A stretch of 27,260 nucleotides of DNA from GCA-2686265 sp036010965 (GTDB lineage: Bacteria > Planctomycetota > UBA1135 > GCA-002686595). The stretch spans positions 1 to 27,260 of the forward strand of contig DASCMO010000171.1 in the NCBI GenBank assembly GCA_036010965.1. The letters are read 5' to 3'. A model generated the notes under the pieces. That model saw nothing but the letters and a program-made list of their open reading frames with translations, was not told the DNA's origin and searched no databases. Positions 15,930 through 26,001 of this stretch are shown piece by piece; position 1 is the stretch's first letter, and each line of letters opens with the position of its first letter. Both the position numbers and the translations under genes were made by a program.

Positions 15930-16952
15930 GTGGAAGAGCGGATCGGGGAGCTCGGCGCCGACGCGCGCACGCGCATCGCGGCCGCAACCGATGTGGACGC
16001 CCTGCGCGCCATCGAGCGTGAGTTGGTGGGCAAGCAGGGCCCGCTGGCAGAGATCCTGGCCTCGATACCTGGCCTGGACCCGGCCCAGAGGCCGCAGGTC
16101 GGGCGCCTGGCCAACGTACTCAAGCGCGAGCTCCTGGGGGCGGTGGCGGAGCGGCGCGAGGTGCTGGAGGGCGAGCTCCTGGACGCCGCCCGCGGCAGCG
16201 ACGATTTCGATCCTACCTCGCCCGCGCGCCCCGCGCAGCGCGGTTCCCTGCACCCGATCACCCGCGTCCGGCGCCAGGTGGAGGACGTCTTCACCTCGAT
16301 GGGCTACCGGATCCTCGAGGGGCCGGAGGTGGAGCTCGACTACTACAACTTCCAGGCCCTCAACATCCCCGAGGACCATCCGGCGCGCGAGATGCAGGAC
16401 ACCTTCTACTGCGCGGGGAACGGGGAGCTGGTGATGCGCACGCACACCTCACCTGTCCAGGTGCGGACCATGGAGAGCGTCGAGCCGCCCTACCGCGTGA
16501 TCTCCCTGGGGCGCGTGTTCCGCAAGGAGGAGCAGGACGCAACTCACGACCACACCTTCCACCAGGTCGAGGGCCTGGTCGTTGGGGAGGACGTCACTGC
16601 GGGCCATCTGATCGGCACCCTGCGTGCCTTGCTGGCGCAGCTGTTCGGGCGCGACCTAGACACACGCCTACGCCCGGGCTACTTCCCCTTCGTCGAGCCC
16701 GGCTTCGAGCTGGACGTGCGCTGCCCCTTCTGCGAGGGCGGCTGTCGGGTCTGCAGCCGCACCTCATGGATCGAGTTCTGCGGTCTGGGGATGGTGCACC
16801 CGCGGGTCTTCGAAGCTAGCGGCGTGGACACCGAGCGCTTCACGGGCTTTGCCTTCGGCTTCGGTCTGGACCGCTTGACGATGATGCTGCTCGGCATCGA
16901 CGACGTGCGTCACTTCATGGCCGGCGACCTGCGCTTTCTGGAGCAGTTCTGA
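15930..16952 (+). CDS. pheS: Phenylalanyl-tRNA synthetase alpha subunit
   Basis: The 340-residue catalytic subunit of the alpha2-beta2 PheRS. The N-terminal coiled coil (residues about 1-90) binds tRNA-Phe. The class II core starts at HPITRVRRQVEDVFTSMGYR and includes MRTHTSPVQVRTM (motif 2 region), FRKEEQDATHDHTFHQVEGL, GYFPFVEPGFELDV and motif 3 FGFGLDRLTMMLLGIDDVRH. A four-cysteine insert (CPFCEGGCRVC) follows, as in many bacterial PheS proteins, and could bind a metal. The start is uncertain. GTG at 15930 is chosen; a CTG at 15918 overlapping the rplT stop would add four residues. No strong Shine-Dalgarno is seen for either. The stop overlaps the pheT ATG (TGATG). Confidence 0.95.
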   Translation: MEERIGELGADARTRIAAATDVDALRAIERELVGKQGPLAEILASIPGLDPAQRPQVGRLANVLKRELLGAVAERREVLEGELLDAARGSDDFDPTSPARPAQRGSLHPITRVRRQVEDVFTSMGYRILEGPEVELDYYNFQALNIPEDHPAREMQDTFYCAGNGELVMRTHTSPVQVRTMESVEPPYRVISLGRVFRKEEQDATHDHTFHQVEGLVVGEDVTAGHLIGTLRALLAQLFGRDLDTRLRPGYFPFVEPGFELDVRCPFCEGGCRVCSRTSWIEFCGLGMVHPRVFEASGVDTERFTGFAFGFGLDRLTMMLLGIDDVRHFMAGDLRFLEQF

Positions 16953-19393
16953 TGTTGATCTCCACCCGCTGGCTCGCGCGGCACGTGGACCTCGACGGCC
17001 TCACGCCGGAGCAGGTGGCTGATTCGCTGACCCTCGCGACCGCCGAGGTCGAGGGTCTCTCGGCCTTCGCGCCGCACCTGGCGGATGTGCTGGTCGGGTT
17101 CGTGCAGACGTGCGAGCCGCACCCTGACGCGGACAAGCTCTCGGTCTGCACCGTGGACGTGGGTGGTGAGGAGCCGCTCCAGATCGTCTGCGGCGCCCCC
17201 AACATAGCCGCGGGCCAGAAGGTCGCCGTGGCCACCGTCGGCACCGTGTTGCCCGGGGACTTCAAGATCAAGAAGGCCAAGATCCGCGGGGTGGCATCCC
17301 AGGGAATGATCTGCTCCGCACAGGAGCTGGAGCTGGGGGACGACCACGACGGCATCTGGGTCCTGGACGAGGACGCTGCCGTGGGGCTGGGGGTGGCCGA
17401 GGCGCTCGACCTCACGGACACGGTGATCGAGATCGACAACAAGTCGCTCACTCACCGCCCCGATCTCTGGGGCCACCGCGGCATCGCTGCAGAGCTGGCG
17501 GCGATCCACCGCCGCGAGCTGCTGCCCCTCGATCTCAGCCTGCCGGCCTGCGGCGACGGCCCCGCGTTCCCGGTCCGGATCGATGCGCCTGCCTGCTCGC
17601 GCTACATCGCCCTGGGGGTGGATGGCGTGCGTCAGGGTCAGAGCCCGGACTGGCTGCGCTTCCTGCTGCTGGCCGTCGGGCAGCGCCCGCTCGACCTGCT
17701 GGTCGACCTCTCGAACTTCGTGATGCTGGACCTCGGCCAGCCCAACCACCTCTTCGATCGCGGGCGGCTCTCGGGCGAGGGCATCGTGGTGCGCATGGCG
17801 CGCGAGGGCGAGCGCACGACGACCCTCGACGGCGAGGAGCGCGCGCTGTCACAGGAAGATCTCCTGATCTGCTCCGGCGAGGAGCCCGTGGCCCTGGCGG
17901 GCATCATGGGCGGCGAGGGCTCGAAGGTGCTCCCGGGCACGAGCGATCTGCTGCTCGAGGTGGCGCATTTCGATCCCGTCAGCACCCGCCGCAGCGCGAT
18001 CCGCCTGGGGATGCGCAGCGACGCCTCGGCACGCTTCGAGAAGGGTCTCGACCCCACCTTGCCCCTCGCTGCCGCCGCGCACCTCGTGCGCACCCTGGCC
18101 TCCATTCAGCCGGACATTTCCCTGCCCGCCCCGGCCACCGACGTGGGCACCTGGAGCGATCCGGCCTGCGAGATCGAGCTGCGCGGCGAGCGCGTGCGGC
18201 GCTTGCTCGGCCTCTCCCTCAGCGACGAGGAGATCGCCGACAGCCTGCGGCGTCTGCACTTCGGCGTGCGGGAAGGCGGGGGCGTGCTCCAGGTCTCCGT
18301 GCCCTCCGGGCGCGCGGGCAAGGACGTGGCCCTCGAGGAGGACCTGGTGGAGGAGGTGGGCCGGATCGTGGGCTACGCGCGCATTCCGGTGCGCAGCGTG
18401 ACGGCCGAGATCGCGCCCCCGCCGCGCGACGACCGGCGCACCCTGGTGCGTGGGATCCAGGACCGGTTGAGCGGCGGCGCGCGCTTCCACGAGGTACTGA
18501 ATTACTCCTTTCTCTCGGACGAGTCCCTGGCCGCCCTGGGCCTCGATGACTGTCCGCATGTCGAACTCCGAAACCCCGTCTGTGAAGGCGAGCGCAATGT
18601 CCGGCGCTCGGTCCTCCCGGGCCTGCTCGGCCTGCTGGAGCGCAACCGCCGCCGGCGCGAGGAGGTGCGCCTGTTCGAGATCGGCAAGGGGTACCTCCCC
18701 GAACGCCCCAGCGAGCGCGGGGAGCCCCTGGAGATCCACGAGGTCGGGCTGGTCTGGGCCGCAGTGCCTTGCGCGGCCGGCGCGCGCTTTGACGCGGGGT
18801 GCTTCGCCGGTTTGCAGGGCGTGCTCGAGGACCTGCTGGGCAGCGTGGGCTTCGACGCTCCCACCTGGGAGGTTGCGGGTGACAGCTCGCCTCCGGCCTG
18901 GGCGCACCCGGGCCGAACGCTCTTCGCCGTGCTTCCCGACGCCGCCGGTGTCCCGCGGCCGGTGGGGGTCCTGGCGGCGCTCGAACCTGGGCTGCACAGG
19001 ACCTTGGGGCTTGAGGGGGAGCTGGCCACGGAGGTCGCCGCGGCCCGCATCAGCCTCGATCTGCTGCTCGACTCTGCTCCGCGCGCGGCGGGCTACCGCC
19101 CCATCCCGCGCTTTCCGTCCACGAAAATCGACGTCGCCCTGGCAGTCGGCCGAGAGGTCGGCGTGGGCGATTGTGTGGCGGCCATCGAGCGTTGTGGCAA
19201 GGGGCTGGTGGTTTCCTGCGAGCTCTTCGACGTCTTCAGTGGCGAGAGCGTGGGGGCCGGACGGCGCTCCCTGGCCTTCCACGTCGTGCTGGCCTCTCCC
19301 GAGCGCACCCTGGGGGAGGCGGACGGCAGGAAGTTCCTGAGGCGCGTGGAACGCGCTGCATTGGATCTGGGAGGCGAGCTAAGAAGCGAGTAG
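16952..19393 (+). CDS. pheT: Phenylalanyl-tRNA synthetase beta subunit
   Basis: An 813-residue beta subunit that binds tRNA-Phe and edits mischarged Tyr-tRNA-Phe. Domains in order: B1 N-terminus (MLISTRWLARHVDL); the OB-fold tRNA-binding insertion at about 40-150 (EPHPDADKLSVCTVDVG, ASQGMICSAQELEL); and B3/B4 editing at about 200-390, with FVMLDLGQPNHLFD and MGGEGSKVLPGTSDLLLEVA. B5 lies at about 400-475, then the B6/B7 core-like domain with HEVLNYSFLSDE and LRNPVCEGERNVRRS. The C-terminal FDX-ACB anticodon domain runs from about 725 (FPSTKIDVALAVGREV) to FLRRVERAALDLGGELRSE. Length is usual (about 800). Its first base overlaps the pheS stop. Confidence 0.97.
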   Translation: MLISTRWLARHVDLDGLTPEQVADSLTLATAEVEGLSAFAPHLADVLVGFVQTCEPHPDADKLSVCTVDVGGEEPLQIVCGAPNIAAGQKVAVATVGTVLPGDFKIKKAKIRGVASQGMICSAQELELGDDHDGIWVLDEDAAVGLGVAEALDLTDTVIEIDNKSLTHRPDLWGHRGIAAELAAIHRRELLPLDLSLPACGDGPAFPVRIDAPACSRYIALGVDGVRQGQSPDWLRFLLLAVGQRPLDLLVDLSNFVMLDLGQPNHLFDRGRLSGEGIVVRMAREGERTTTLDGEERALSQEDLLICSGEEPVALAGIMGGEGSKVLPGTSDLLLEVAHFDPVSTRRSAIRLGMRSDASARFEKGLDPTLPLAAAAHLVRTLASIQPDISLPAPATDVGTWSDPACEIELRGERVRRLLGLSLSDEEIADSLRRLHFGVREGGGVLQVSVPSGRAGKDVALEEDLVEEVGRIVGYARIPVRSVTAEIAPPPRDDRRTLVRGIQDRLSGGARFHEVLNYSFLSDESLAALGLDDCPHVELRNPVCEGERNVRRSVLPGLLGLLERNRRRREEVRLFEIGKGYLPERPSERGEPLEIHEVGLVWAAVPCAAGARFDAGCFAGLQGVLEDLLGSVGFDAPTWEVAGDSSPPAWAHPGRTLFAVLPDAAGVPRPVGVLAALEPGLHRTLGLEGELATEVAAARISLDLLLDSAPRAAGYRPIPRFPSTKIDVALAVGREVGVGDCVAAIERCGKGLVVSCELFDVFSGESVGAGRRSLAFHVVLASPERTLGEADGRKFLRRVERAALDLGGELRSE

Positions 19394-19464
19394 GCGTATG
19401 CTGGAGGCTTACGTTCGGCCCGCGGTCACTTCTGGCCGATGATGGGTCGTCAAGTCGTCTGGCC

Positions 19465-20871
19465 GTGAACATCGTCCTCGTCAATCCCCCCAGCCCTCCC
19501 GAGTACCGCGTCAGCCGCGGGCTGATGGGGGGCTTCGGCATGGCCGTCAACCCCGGCCTGCTGTACCCGCCGATCGAGCTGGCGCACGTGGCGTCGGTGC
19601 TCGAGGCCGACGGGCACGAGGTGGCGATCCACGACAGCGATGCGCTCGATCTGGATCTGGACAGCGCCCACGCTGCGATCGCTGCCCTCGCACCCGAGCT
19701 GGTCTGCCTGGATTCCAGCAGCACCTCCCTCAGTCAGGACCTGGAGCTCGCGCGCCGCGTGCGCGCCACGACCGGCGCTCCGGTGGGGATCCTCGGCAGT
19801 CAGGTGACCTTCACGCCCGGTGAGGTGTTCGAGAACGACAGCGTGGACGTGGTCGTGCGCGGCGAGCCCGAGTACACCGTGCGCGAAATGGCACGCTGCG
19901 TGGCGGACGGGCGTGGCCTGGAGGGGGTCGCCGGCACGAGCTGGAGGAGAGCGGACGGCGAGATCGTGCACGAACCGGAGCGGGAGAAGATCCGCGAACT
20001 CGACGAGCTGCCGCTTCCGGCGCGGCACCTGCTCGACAACAGCGCCTATCGTTTTCCAGGTATCAATGGGCCCGTCACGACGGTCAAGTCCTCGCGTGGT
20101 TGTCCGCTTGACTGCTCCTTCTGCGGCTACACCCTGGCCCAGGGGCTGCGCTTCCGCTTCCGCTCCCCAGAGCATGTCCTGGCGGAGCTGTGTGACCTCC
20201 ACCGGCGGCACGGGGTCTCGCACATCGTCTTCCGCGATCCGATCTTCACCACGCGCAAGGACCGCGTGCACGCCATCTGCGACGGGATCCTGGAGGAGAA
20301 GTTGGACCTGGAGTGGCAGTGTGAAACGGCCGTCAAGGTGCTCGACCGGCCCTTGCTAGAGAAGATGGCCGCGGCCGGCTGCCGCCACATCTCGCTCGGC
20401 GTCGAATCGGGAAACGAGGCCATCCAGCGCGCCCACTGCGGAGCCAAGTTGCTCGACCACGATCAGGCCGAGGAGGTCTTTCGCGCGGCCCGGGCCGTGG
20501 GCATCGAGACGCGCGCCTTCTGCATGATCGGTTTTCCCGAGGAGACTCCGGCGATGGCGGAGGAGACCATGGACCTCGTCGAGCGTCTCGACCCCGACCA
20601 GGTCCAGTTCTGCGCTGTGACCGCCTACCCCGGGACGCCGCTCTTTGAACTCCTGCGCGGCGAGCGCGACTTCGACTACGCGTCGATGACCGGTTTTGCC
20701 GCCCTGGAAGGCAACGAGCACATGAGCGCGGCCCAGATCGAGGCCAAGATCCGAGCGGCTTACCGGCGCTTCTATCTGCGCCCGCGGCGCATCGTGAGCG
20801 AGTTGCGCCACCCCATGCGCCTGGCTGGCAAGGTGAGCCGCTACTTCACCCTGTTCCGGCGTCGGGCGTAG
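19465..20871 (+). CDS. B12-binding-type radical SAM protein of unknown substrate
   Basis: A 468-residue protein of the cobalamin-binding-domain plus radical SAM (BchE-like) architecture. The N-terminal Rossmann-like half begins VNIVLVNPPSPPEYR and includes ELAHVASVLEADGHEVAIHD and VRGEPEYTVREMA. The classic B12 ligand motif DxHxxG is not evident. The radical SAM half has SSRGCPLDCSFCGY with the CxxxCxxC cluster ligands Cys213, Cys217 and Cys220. It continues with GCRHISLGVESGNEAIQRAH and FCMIGFPEETPAMAEETMDL. The GTG at 19465 is chosen because homology begins there. A 71-nt spacer separates it from pheT. Many such enzymes modify lipids, tetrapyrroles or natural products; I cannot assign a substrate. 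The 3' end overlaps a minus-strand gene by 26 bp. Confidence 0.85.
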   Translation: MNIVLVNPPSPPEYRVSRGLMGGFGMAVNPGLLYPPIELAHVASVLEADGHEVAIHDSDALDLDLDSAHAAIAALAPELVCLDSSSTSLSQDLELARRVRATTGAPVGILGSQVTFTPGEVFENDSVDVVVRGEPEYTVREMARCVADGRGLEGVAGTSWRRADGEIVHEPEREKIRELDELPLPARHLLDNSAYRFPGINGPVTTVKSSRGCPLDCSFCGYTLAQGLRFRFRSPEHVLAELCDLHRRHGVSHIVFRDPIFTTRKDRVHAICDGILEEKLDLEWQCETAVKVLDRPLLEKMAAAGCRHISLGVESGNEAIQRAHCGAKLLDHDQAEEVFRAARAVGIETRAFCMIGFPEETPAMAEETMDLVERLDPDQVQFCAVTAYPGTPLFELLRGERDFDYASMTGFAALEGNEHMSAAQIEAKIRAAYRRFYLRPRRIVSELRHPMRLAGKVSRYFTLFRRRA

Positions 20872-21046
20872 GCGCTTCGCGCTCTGGAGCGGGGGAGGCA
20901 CCCTCTTGCGCCCAGGTCTGGGTCTCGAGATCGATCCAGCGGGACTCTCCCGTGGCGGGCAGCCAGACGCGCGCCCAGGAGTTCCAGCGTTCCAGGATCA
21001 GGGCTCTCTGCTGTTGGGGCTCGCTTACGGGCTTGGGGTGTTGCAT
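20846..21046 (-). CDS. Small Trp-rich hypothetical protein
   Basis: A possible 66-residue protein (ATG at 21046-21044). It contains a compact central stretch rich in Trp and charge (RALILERWNSWARVWLPATG, then SRWIDLETQTWAQ) and a Pro/Glu/Ala tail. The frame is open ten codons further, to a non-ATG start at 21076. GGAG lies about 11 nt before the ATG. It converges on and overlaps the radical SAM gene by 26 bp. I do not recognise a family. The unusual Trp density and the presence of a second minus-strand gene just upstream favour it being real, but a chance open frame in GC-rich DNA cannot be excluded. Confidence 0.4.
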   Translation of the reverse strand: MQHPKPVSEPQQQRALILERWNSWARVWLPATGESRWIDLETQTWAQEGASPAPEREAPTPDAGTG

Positions 21047-21134
21047 GGCACGCCCGACTCCGTGCCCCCTCGGCACGGCGGGGGCGAAAATGCAGAGAAA
21101 AGGGCCCGTGGGCGCTCCCGTCCCCGCCGTGCCC

Positions 21135-21422
21135 TCAGGTCAGTGGGGCGCGGCCGTCGGCCACCCCGTCCTCGAGGTCGATCTGGTGCAGGCGGGCGGC
21201 GAACTCCTCGCCGCTGCAGACCTCCTTCTCGACCATCACGCGCTGCAGGGTCTTGGTCGCCAGAGCCAGCTCTCCGAGGGCTCGTTCGAGGCGCGCGCCG
21301 TCCACGCCGCCGTCGGCGTCGCGCATCATGGCGACTTCGCGCCGGGCGGCGGAGGCCTCGGCACGCACCTTGTCGATTTCGGAATGCTGATATATGTCGA
21401 AGATCCAGTTGATCAGGCCCAT
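21135..21422 (-). CDS. Small coiled-coil hypothetical protein
   Basis: A 95-residue acidic protein. A short hydrophobic start (MGLINWIFDIYQHSEIDKVR) is followed by a long helix likely to form a coiled coil (RAEASAARREVAMMRD, then ARLERALGELALATKTLQRV), and a C-terminal CSGEEFAARLHQIDLEDG segment. The ATG is well supported by GGAG 5 nt upstream. Base use is like its neighbours. No known domain is recognised. The amphipathic N-terminus followed by a coiled coil could suit a membrane-associated scaffold, but that is speculation. It is divergent from acs with a 136-bp gap, and the Trp-rich small gene lies downstream on the same strand. Confidence 0.7.
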   Translation of the reverse strand: MGLINWIFDIYQHSEIDKVRAEASAARREVAMMRDADGGVDGARLERALGELALATKTLQRVMVEKEVCSGEEFAARLHQIDLEDGVADGRAPLT

Positions 21423-21479
21423 GTCTGCTCCGTGGTAGGGGTGAAGTGCAGTCTACGCCTCCCGCTTCGCTCCATTCGA

Positions 21480-21490
21480 GGAGATTCTCC
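21480..21490. promoter_or_regulatory. Short perfect dyad upstream of acs
   Basis: GGAGATTCTCC is an 11-nt perfect dyad (5-1-5) in the 136-bp divergent gap between the coiled-coil gene and acs, 69 nt before the acs start. Its position would suit an operator, but it is short. No convincing -35/-10 pair is visible nearby, so this is only a candidate. Confidence 0.2.
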
Positions 21491-21558
21491 CCGTCCGCGG
21501 AAGGTGGACCGTCGTCGCGAGCATCGGCTACCCTCTACATCGAAAGCGAGGAACGCGC

Positions 21559-23502
<1,944 letters not shown>

Positions 23503-23532
23503 ACCGGACCGCGCGCGGGACCGAGGGGGGCG

Positions 23533-24987
23533 GTGACGAGGCGACGCATCCTGGCGCTCGCCCTGTCGGTCGGAGCGCTCGGGCTGGCCGTTGTGCTCGT
23601 CGCGCGCGCGACGAGCCGCGCGCCGCACGCCGAGAATGTCGGGCCCGCGGTGGCCATGGAACTCGATCCCTTCGCCCTCTCGCGGCGCCTGGGGCGGGCC
23701 CTGAGGCTGCGGACCGTCTCGACTGCCGACGAGCGCCTGTTCCCCCACGAGCGTTTCGAGGACTTGCTGTCCCAGCTCGCCGACGACTTTCCGCGGGTGC
23801 ACGCGAGCCTGGAGCCGGAGCGCGTGGGGGGCCACGCCCAGCTCTTTCACTGGGCGGCGCCCGAGGCCTCCGACGGGCCGCTCCTGCTCCTGGCGCACCT
23901 CGATGTCGTGCCCGTCGAAGAGGGCGGCGAGTGGCCCTACGAGCCATTCGGCGGTGAGCTCGCGGAGGGGTTCGTCTGGGGACGGGGAGCCATGGACGAC
24001 AAGGGCTCGGCCCTGGCGATCCTCGAGGCCCTCGAGCACCTTCTGGGCGAGGGCTTCGTGCCGCGGCGGGACCTCTGGGTAGCCCTGGGCTTTGACGAGG
24101 AGGTGGGGGGCGAGCGCGGCGCGGCGGCCGTGGCGCGCCTCTTCGTTGAACGTGGCGTGCGGCCGGCCCTGGTGCTCGACGAGGGCCTGGCGGTGCTGGA
24201 GGGGCTCGTCGGGGGCGTCGAGCGCCCCGTGGCCGCCGTGGGCGTCTGCGAGAAGGGCTCGGCGACCGTGCGCCTGTGGGTCGAGGCCGCCGGCGGCCAC
24301 TCCTCTCTCCCACCGCCCCAAACGGCGGTCGGGCGCGTGGCCGCCGCGGTGGCGCGCCTTGAGCAGCGCGGCCTGCCCGCCGCCCTCGACGGCCCGGCGC
24401 GCGACCTGTTCGAGCGGCTCGTGCCCCACATGCCCTTCACCCAGCGCCTCGTGCTCGCCAACCTGTGGCTCTTCGAGCCCCTGGTGCTGAAGCAGCTTCT
24501 GGCCGCTCCCGGCACGGCGGCCCTGGTTCGCACGACGACCGCCGCGACCCTGATCTCCGGTGGCGTAAAGGCCAACGTCCTTCCGGCGCGCGCCGAGGCC
24601 ACGGTCAACTTCCGCGTACACCCGCACGACACCGTGGCCGATGTCCTGGCCCACGTGCGCGCGGTGATCGATGACGTAGAGGTGCAGGTGGAGTTGCTCG
24701 AAGCCGTCGAGCCCTCACCCGTCTCCTCATCCTCCGGCGAGGCCTTCGCCTGGTTGGAGCGCACCATCAGGCAGATCTTTCCCGAGGCGATCGTCGCGCC
24801 CTCTCTCGTGACCGGGGCCACCGACGCTCGACATTACGCGGCCTGCTCGCCCACCATCTACCGCTTTCTGCCCATGCGTCTGGGGCCGGACGACTTGCCG
24901 CGCATCCACGGGGCGGGGGAGCGCCTGGCCCTGGAAGGCTATCTGGACATGGTGCGCTTCTATGCCCAGCTCATCCGCAACGGTTGA
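23533..24987 (+). CDS. Membrane-anchored M20 metallopeptidase, PM20D1/carboxypeptidase S-like
   Basis: A 484-residue protein. It has an N-terminal membrane anchor or signal (RRILALALSVGALGLAVVLV), so the catalytic part should face outside the cytoplasm. M20 metal ligands and catalytic residues are in order: LLLLAHLDVVP (His122), GRGAMDDKG (Asp155), LGFDEEVGGERG (base Glu189 and Glu190), VLDEG (Asp216) and PRIHGAGER (His459). The lid region has EAAGGHSSLPPPQTAVGR. From memory of the animal enzyme, many blocks track human PM20D1 closely (RRD...LGFDEE, VCEKGS, NLWLFEPL, RTTTA, GVKANVLP, ATVNFRVHP, IYRFLP). PM20D1 condenses or hydrolyses N-fatty-acyl amino acids; here the substrate is unknown. 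The start is a GTG at 23533. It converges with the SDR gene, 15 bp away. Confidence 0.88.
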   Translation: MTRRRILALALSVGALGLAVVLVARATSRAPHAENVGPAVAMELDPFALSRRLGRALRLRTVSTADERLFPHERFEDLLSQLADDFPRVHASLEPERVGGHAQLFHWAAPEASDGPLLLLAHLDVVPVEEGGEWPYEPFGGELAEGFVWGRGAMDDKGSALAILEALEHLLGEGFVPRRDLWVALGFDEEVGGERGAAAVARLFVERGVRPALVLDEGLAVLEGLVGGVERPVAAVGVCEKGSATVRLWVEAAGGHSSLPPPQTAVGRVAAAVARLEQRGLPAALDGPARDLFERLVPHMPFTQRLVLANLWLFEPLVLKQLLAAPGTAALVRTTTAATLISGGVKANVLPARAEATVNFRVHPHDTVADVLAHVRAVIDDVEVQVELLEAVEPSPVSSSSGEAFAWLERTIRQIFPEAIVAPSLVTGATDARHYAACSPTIYRFLPMRLGPDDLPRIHGAGERLALEGYLDMVRFYAQLIRNG

Positions 24988-25002
24988 CGGCGCGCTTGGG
25001 GC

Positions 25003-25947
25003 TCAGTTTCGGGCGCTGCGCTCGCGCCACCAGTCGCCCGCCGCGACCTGCCGTATCCCCTCGGCGTAGGGGCGCGGCTGCCAGCCGAGCTCGACCGTGG
25101 CGTTGGTGATGTCGTGCTCGTGGTGCAGGGTGAAGTAGGCCGAGGCGCGCCGGTCCTCGGTCGTGTCCGTGAACAAGCCCTTGAGCAGGATCAGCCGGTC
25201 GGCCCACTTCTTCGAGATGTTGCGTCGCCGCACTCCGCCGTCGCAGGCCTCGATCGAGAGATCGATGAAGTCGTTGTAGGGGATGCCCGCCGGGCCGGCG
25301 AGCTCGTAGCAGCAGTCCACCCCGCGCTCGAAGTCGAAGAAGCGCATCACCGCGTCCACCACGTCCTCGACATGGACCGGGCTGATGCGCGACTTGCCGT
25401 CGTGGGGGACCCAGATCGTGCCCTTGGGGGCGCTGCACTGGCGCAGCAGAGGGGCGGTGTGGCGCTGATCACCGACGCCGTAAACGAGGGTCGGGCGAAA
25501 GGAGGTCCAGTTGATCCCCGAGCCGCGAATGAGCTTCTCCTGGATGCGCTTGGTGTCGCGGTAATAGCTGTAGACCGGAGCGCCGATGACCGCCGAGGAG
25601 ACCACCCACAGCTCGAAATTCTCCTTGCGATTCAGGCCCTGGCGCGTCGCTTCCTCGAGCAGGGACTCCGTGCCGCCGATATTGATGGCTCGCATCTCCG
25701 CATCGTCGATGTGGTCGTGGGCGCTGGCGAGGTGCATCAGCAGGTCGGCGTCCTCCAGGAAGCCCTTGAGGGAGTCGCCGTCCGCCAGGTCGCCGACGTG
25801 CTCGCGGCGCTCGACTCCCCCGAAGGTGGGAAGGGCGTGCTCGCGTCCGGGGCGGACGAGCATGCGCAGGTCGTGGCCGGCGCCGGCCAGGGCGCGGGCC
25901 AGGTAGGTGCCGATGAAGCCCGTGGCCCCTGTCATGGCGATCAACAT
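25003..25947 (-). CDS. NAD(P)-dependent epimerase/reductase, extended SDR family
   Basis: A 314-residue extended short-chain dehydrogenase/reductase. The Rossmann nucleotide motif TGATGFIG lies at residues 6-13. Asp53 in HVGDLAD contacts the cofactor in this family, and MHLASAHDHID is the usual NxA-like loop. The catalytic YxxxK is Tyr129-Lys133 in SYYRDTKRIQEKLI, with Ser117/118 upstream. The substrate side includes SFRPTLVYGVGDQRHTAPLL and RISPVHVEDVVDAVMRFF. The C-terminus ends LGWQPRPYAEGIRQVAAGDWW, typical of NAD-dependent sugar or sterol epimerase-like members. The substrate cannot be assigned. It lies 54 nt downstream of the spermidine-synthase-like gene on the same strand, so the two may be co-transcribed. 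Confidence 0.9.
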   Translation of the reverse strand: MLIAMTGATGFIGTYLARALAGAGHDLRMLVRPGREHALPTFGGVERREHVGDLADGDSLKGFLEDADLLMHLASAHDHIDDAEMRAINIGGTESLLEEATRQGLNRKENFELWVVSSAVIGAPVYSYYRDTKRIQEKLIRGSGINWTSFRPTLVYGVGDQRHTAPLLRQCSAPKGTIWVPHDGKSRISPVHVEDVVDAVMRFFDFERGVDCCYELAGPAGIPYNDFIDLSIEACDGGVRRRNISKKWADRLILLKGLFTDTTEDRRASAYFTLHHEHDITNATVELGWQPRPYAEGIRQVAAGDWWRERSARN

Positions 25948-26001
25948 GAGCGCAGAGCATAGCAGAGCGCTCGCGGCGTTCGGCGCGGCCGCGGCTCTCG
26001 A

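Noticed and set aside
19394..19464. Possible promoter (TATGCT) before the radical SAM gene
   Set aside because: No -35 at acceptable spacing. The hexamer alone is not enough.
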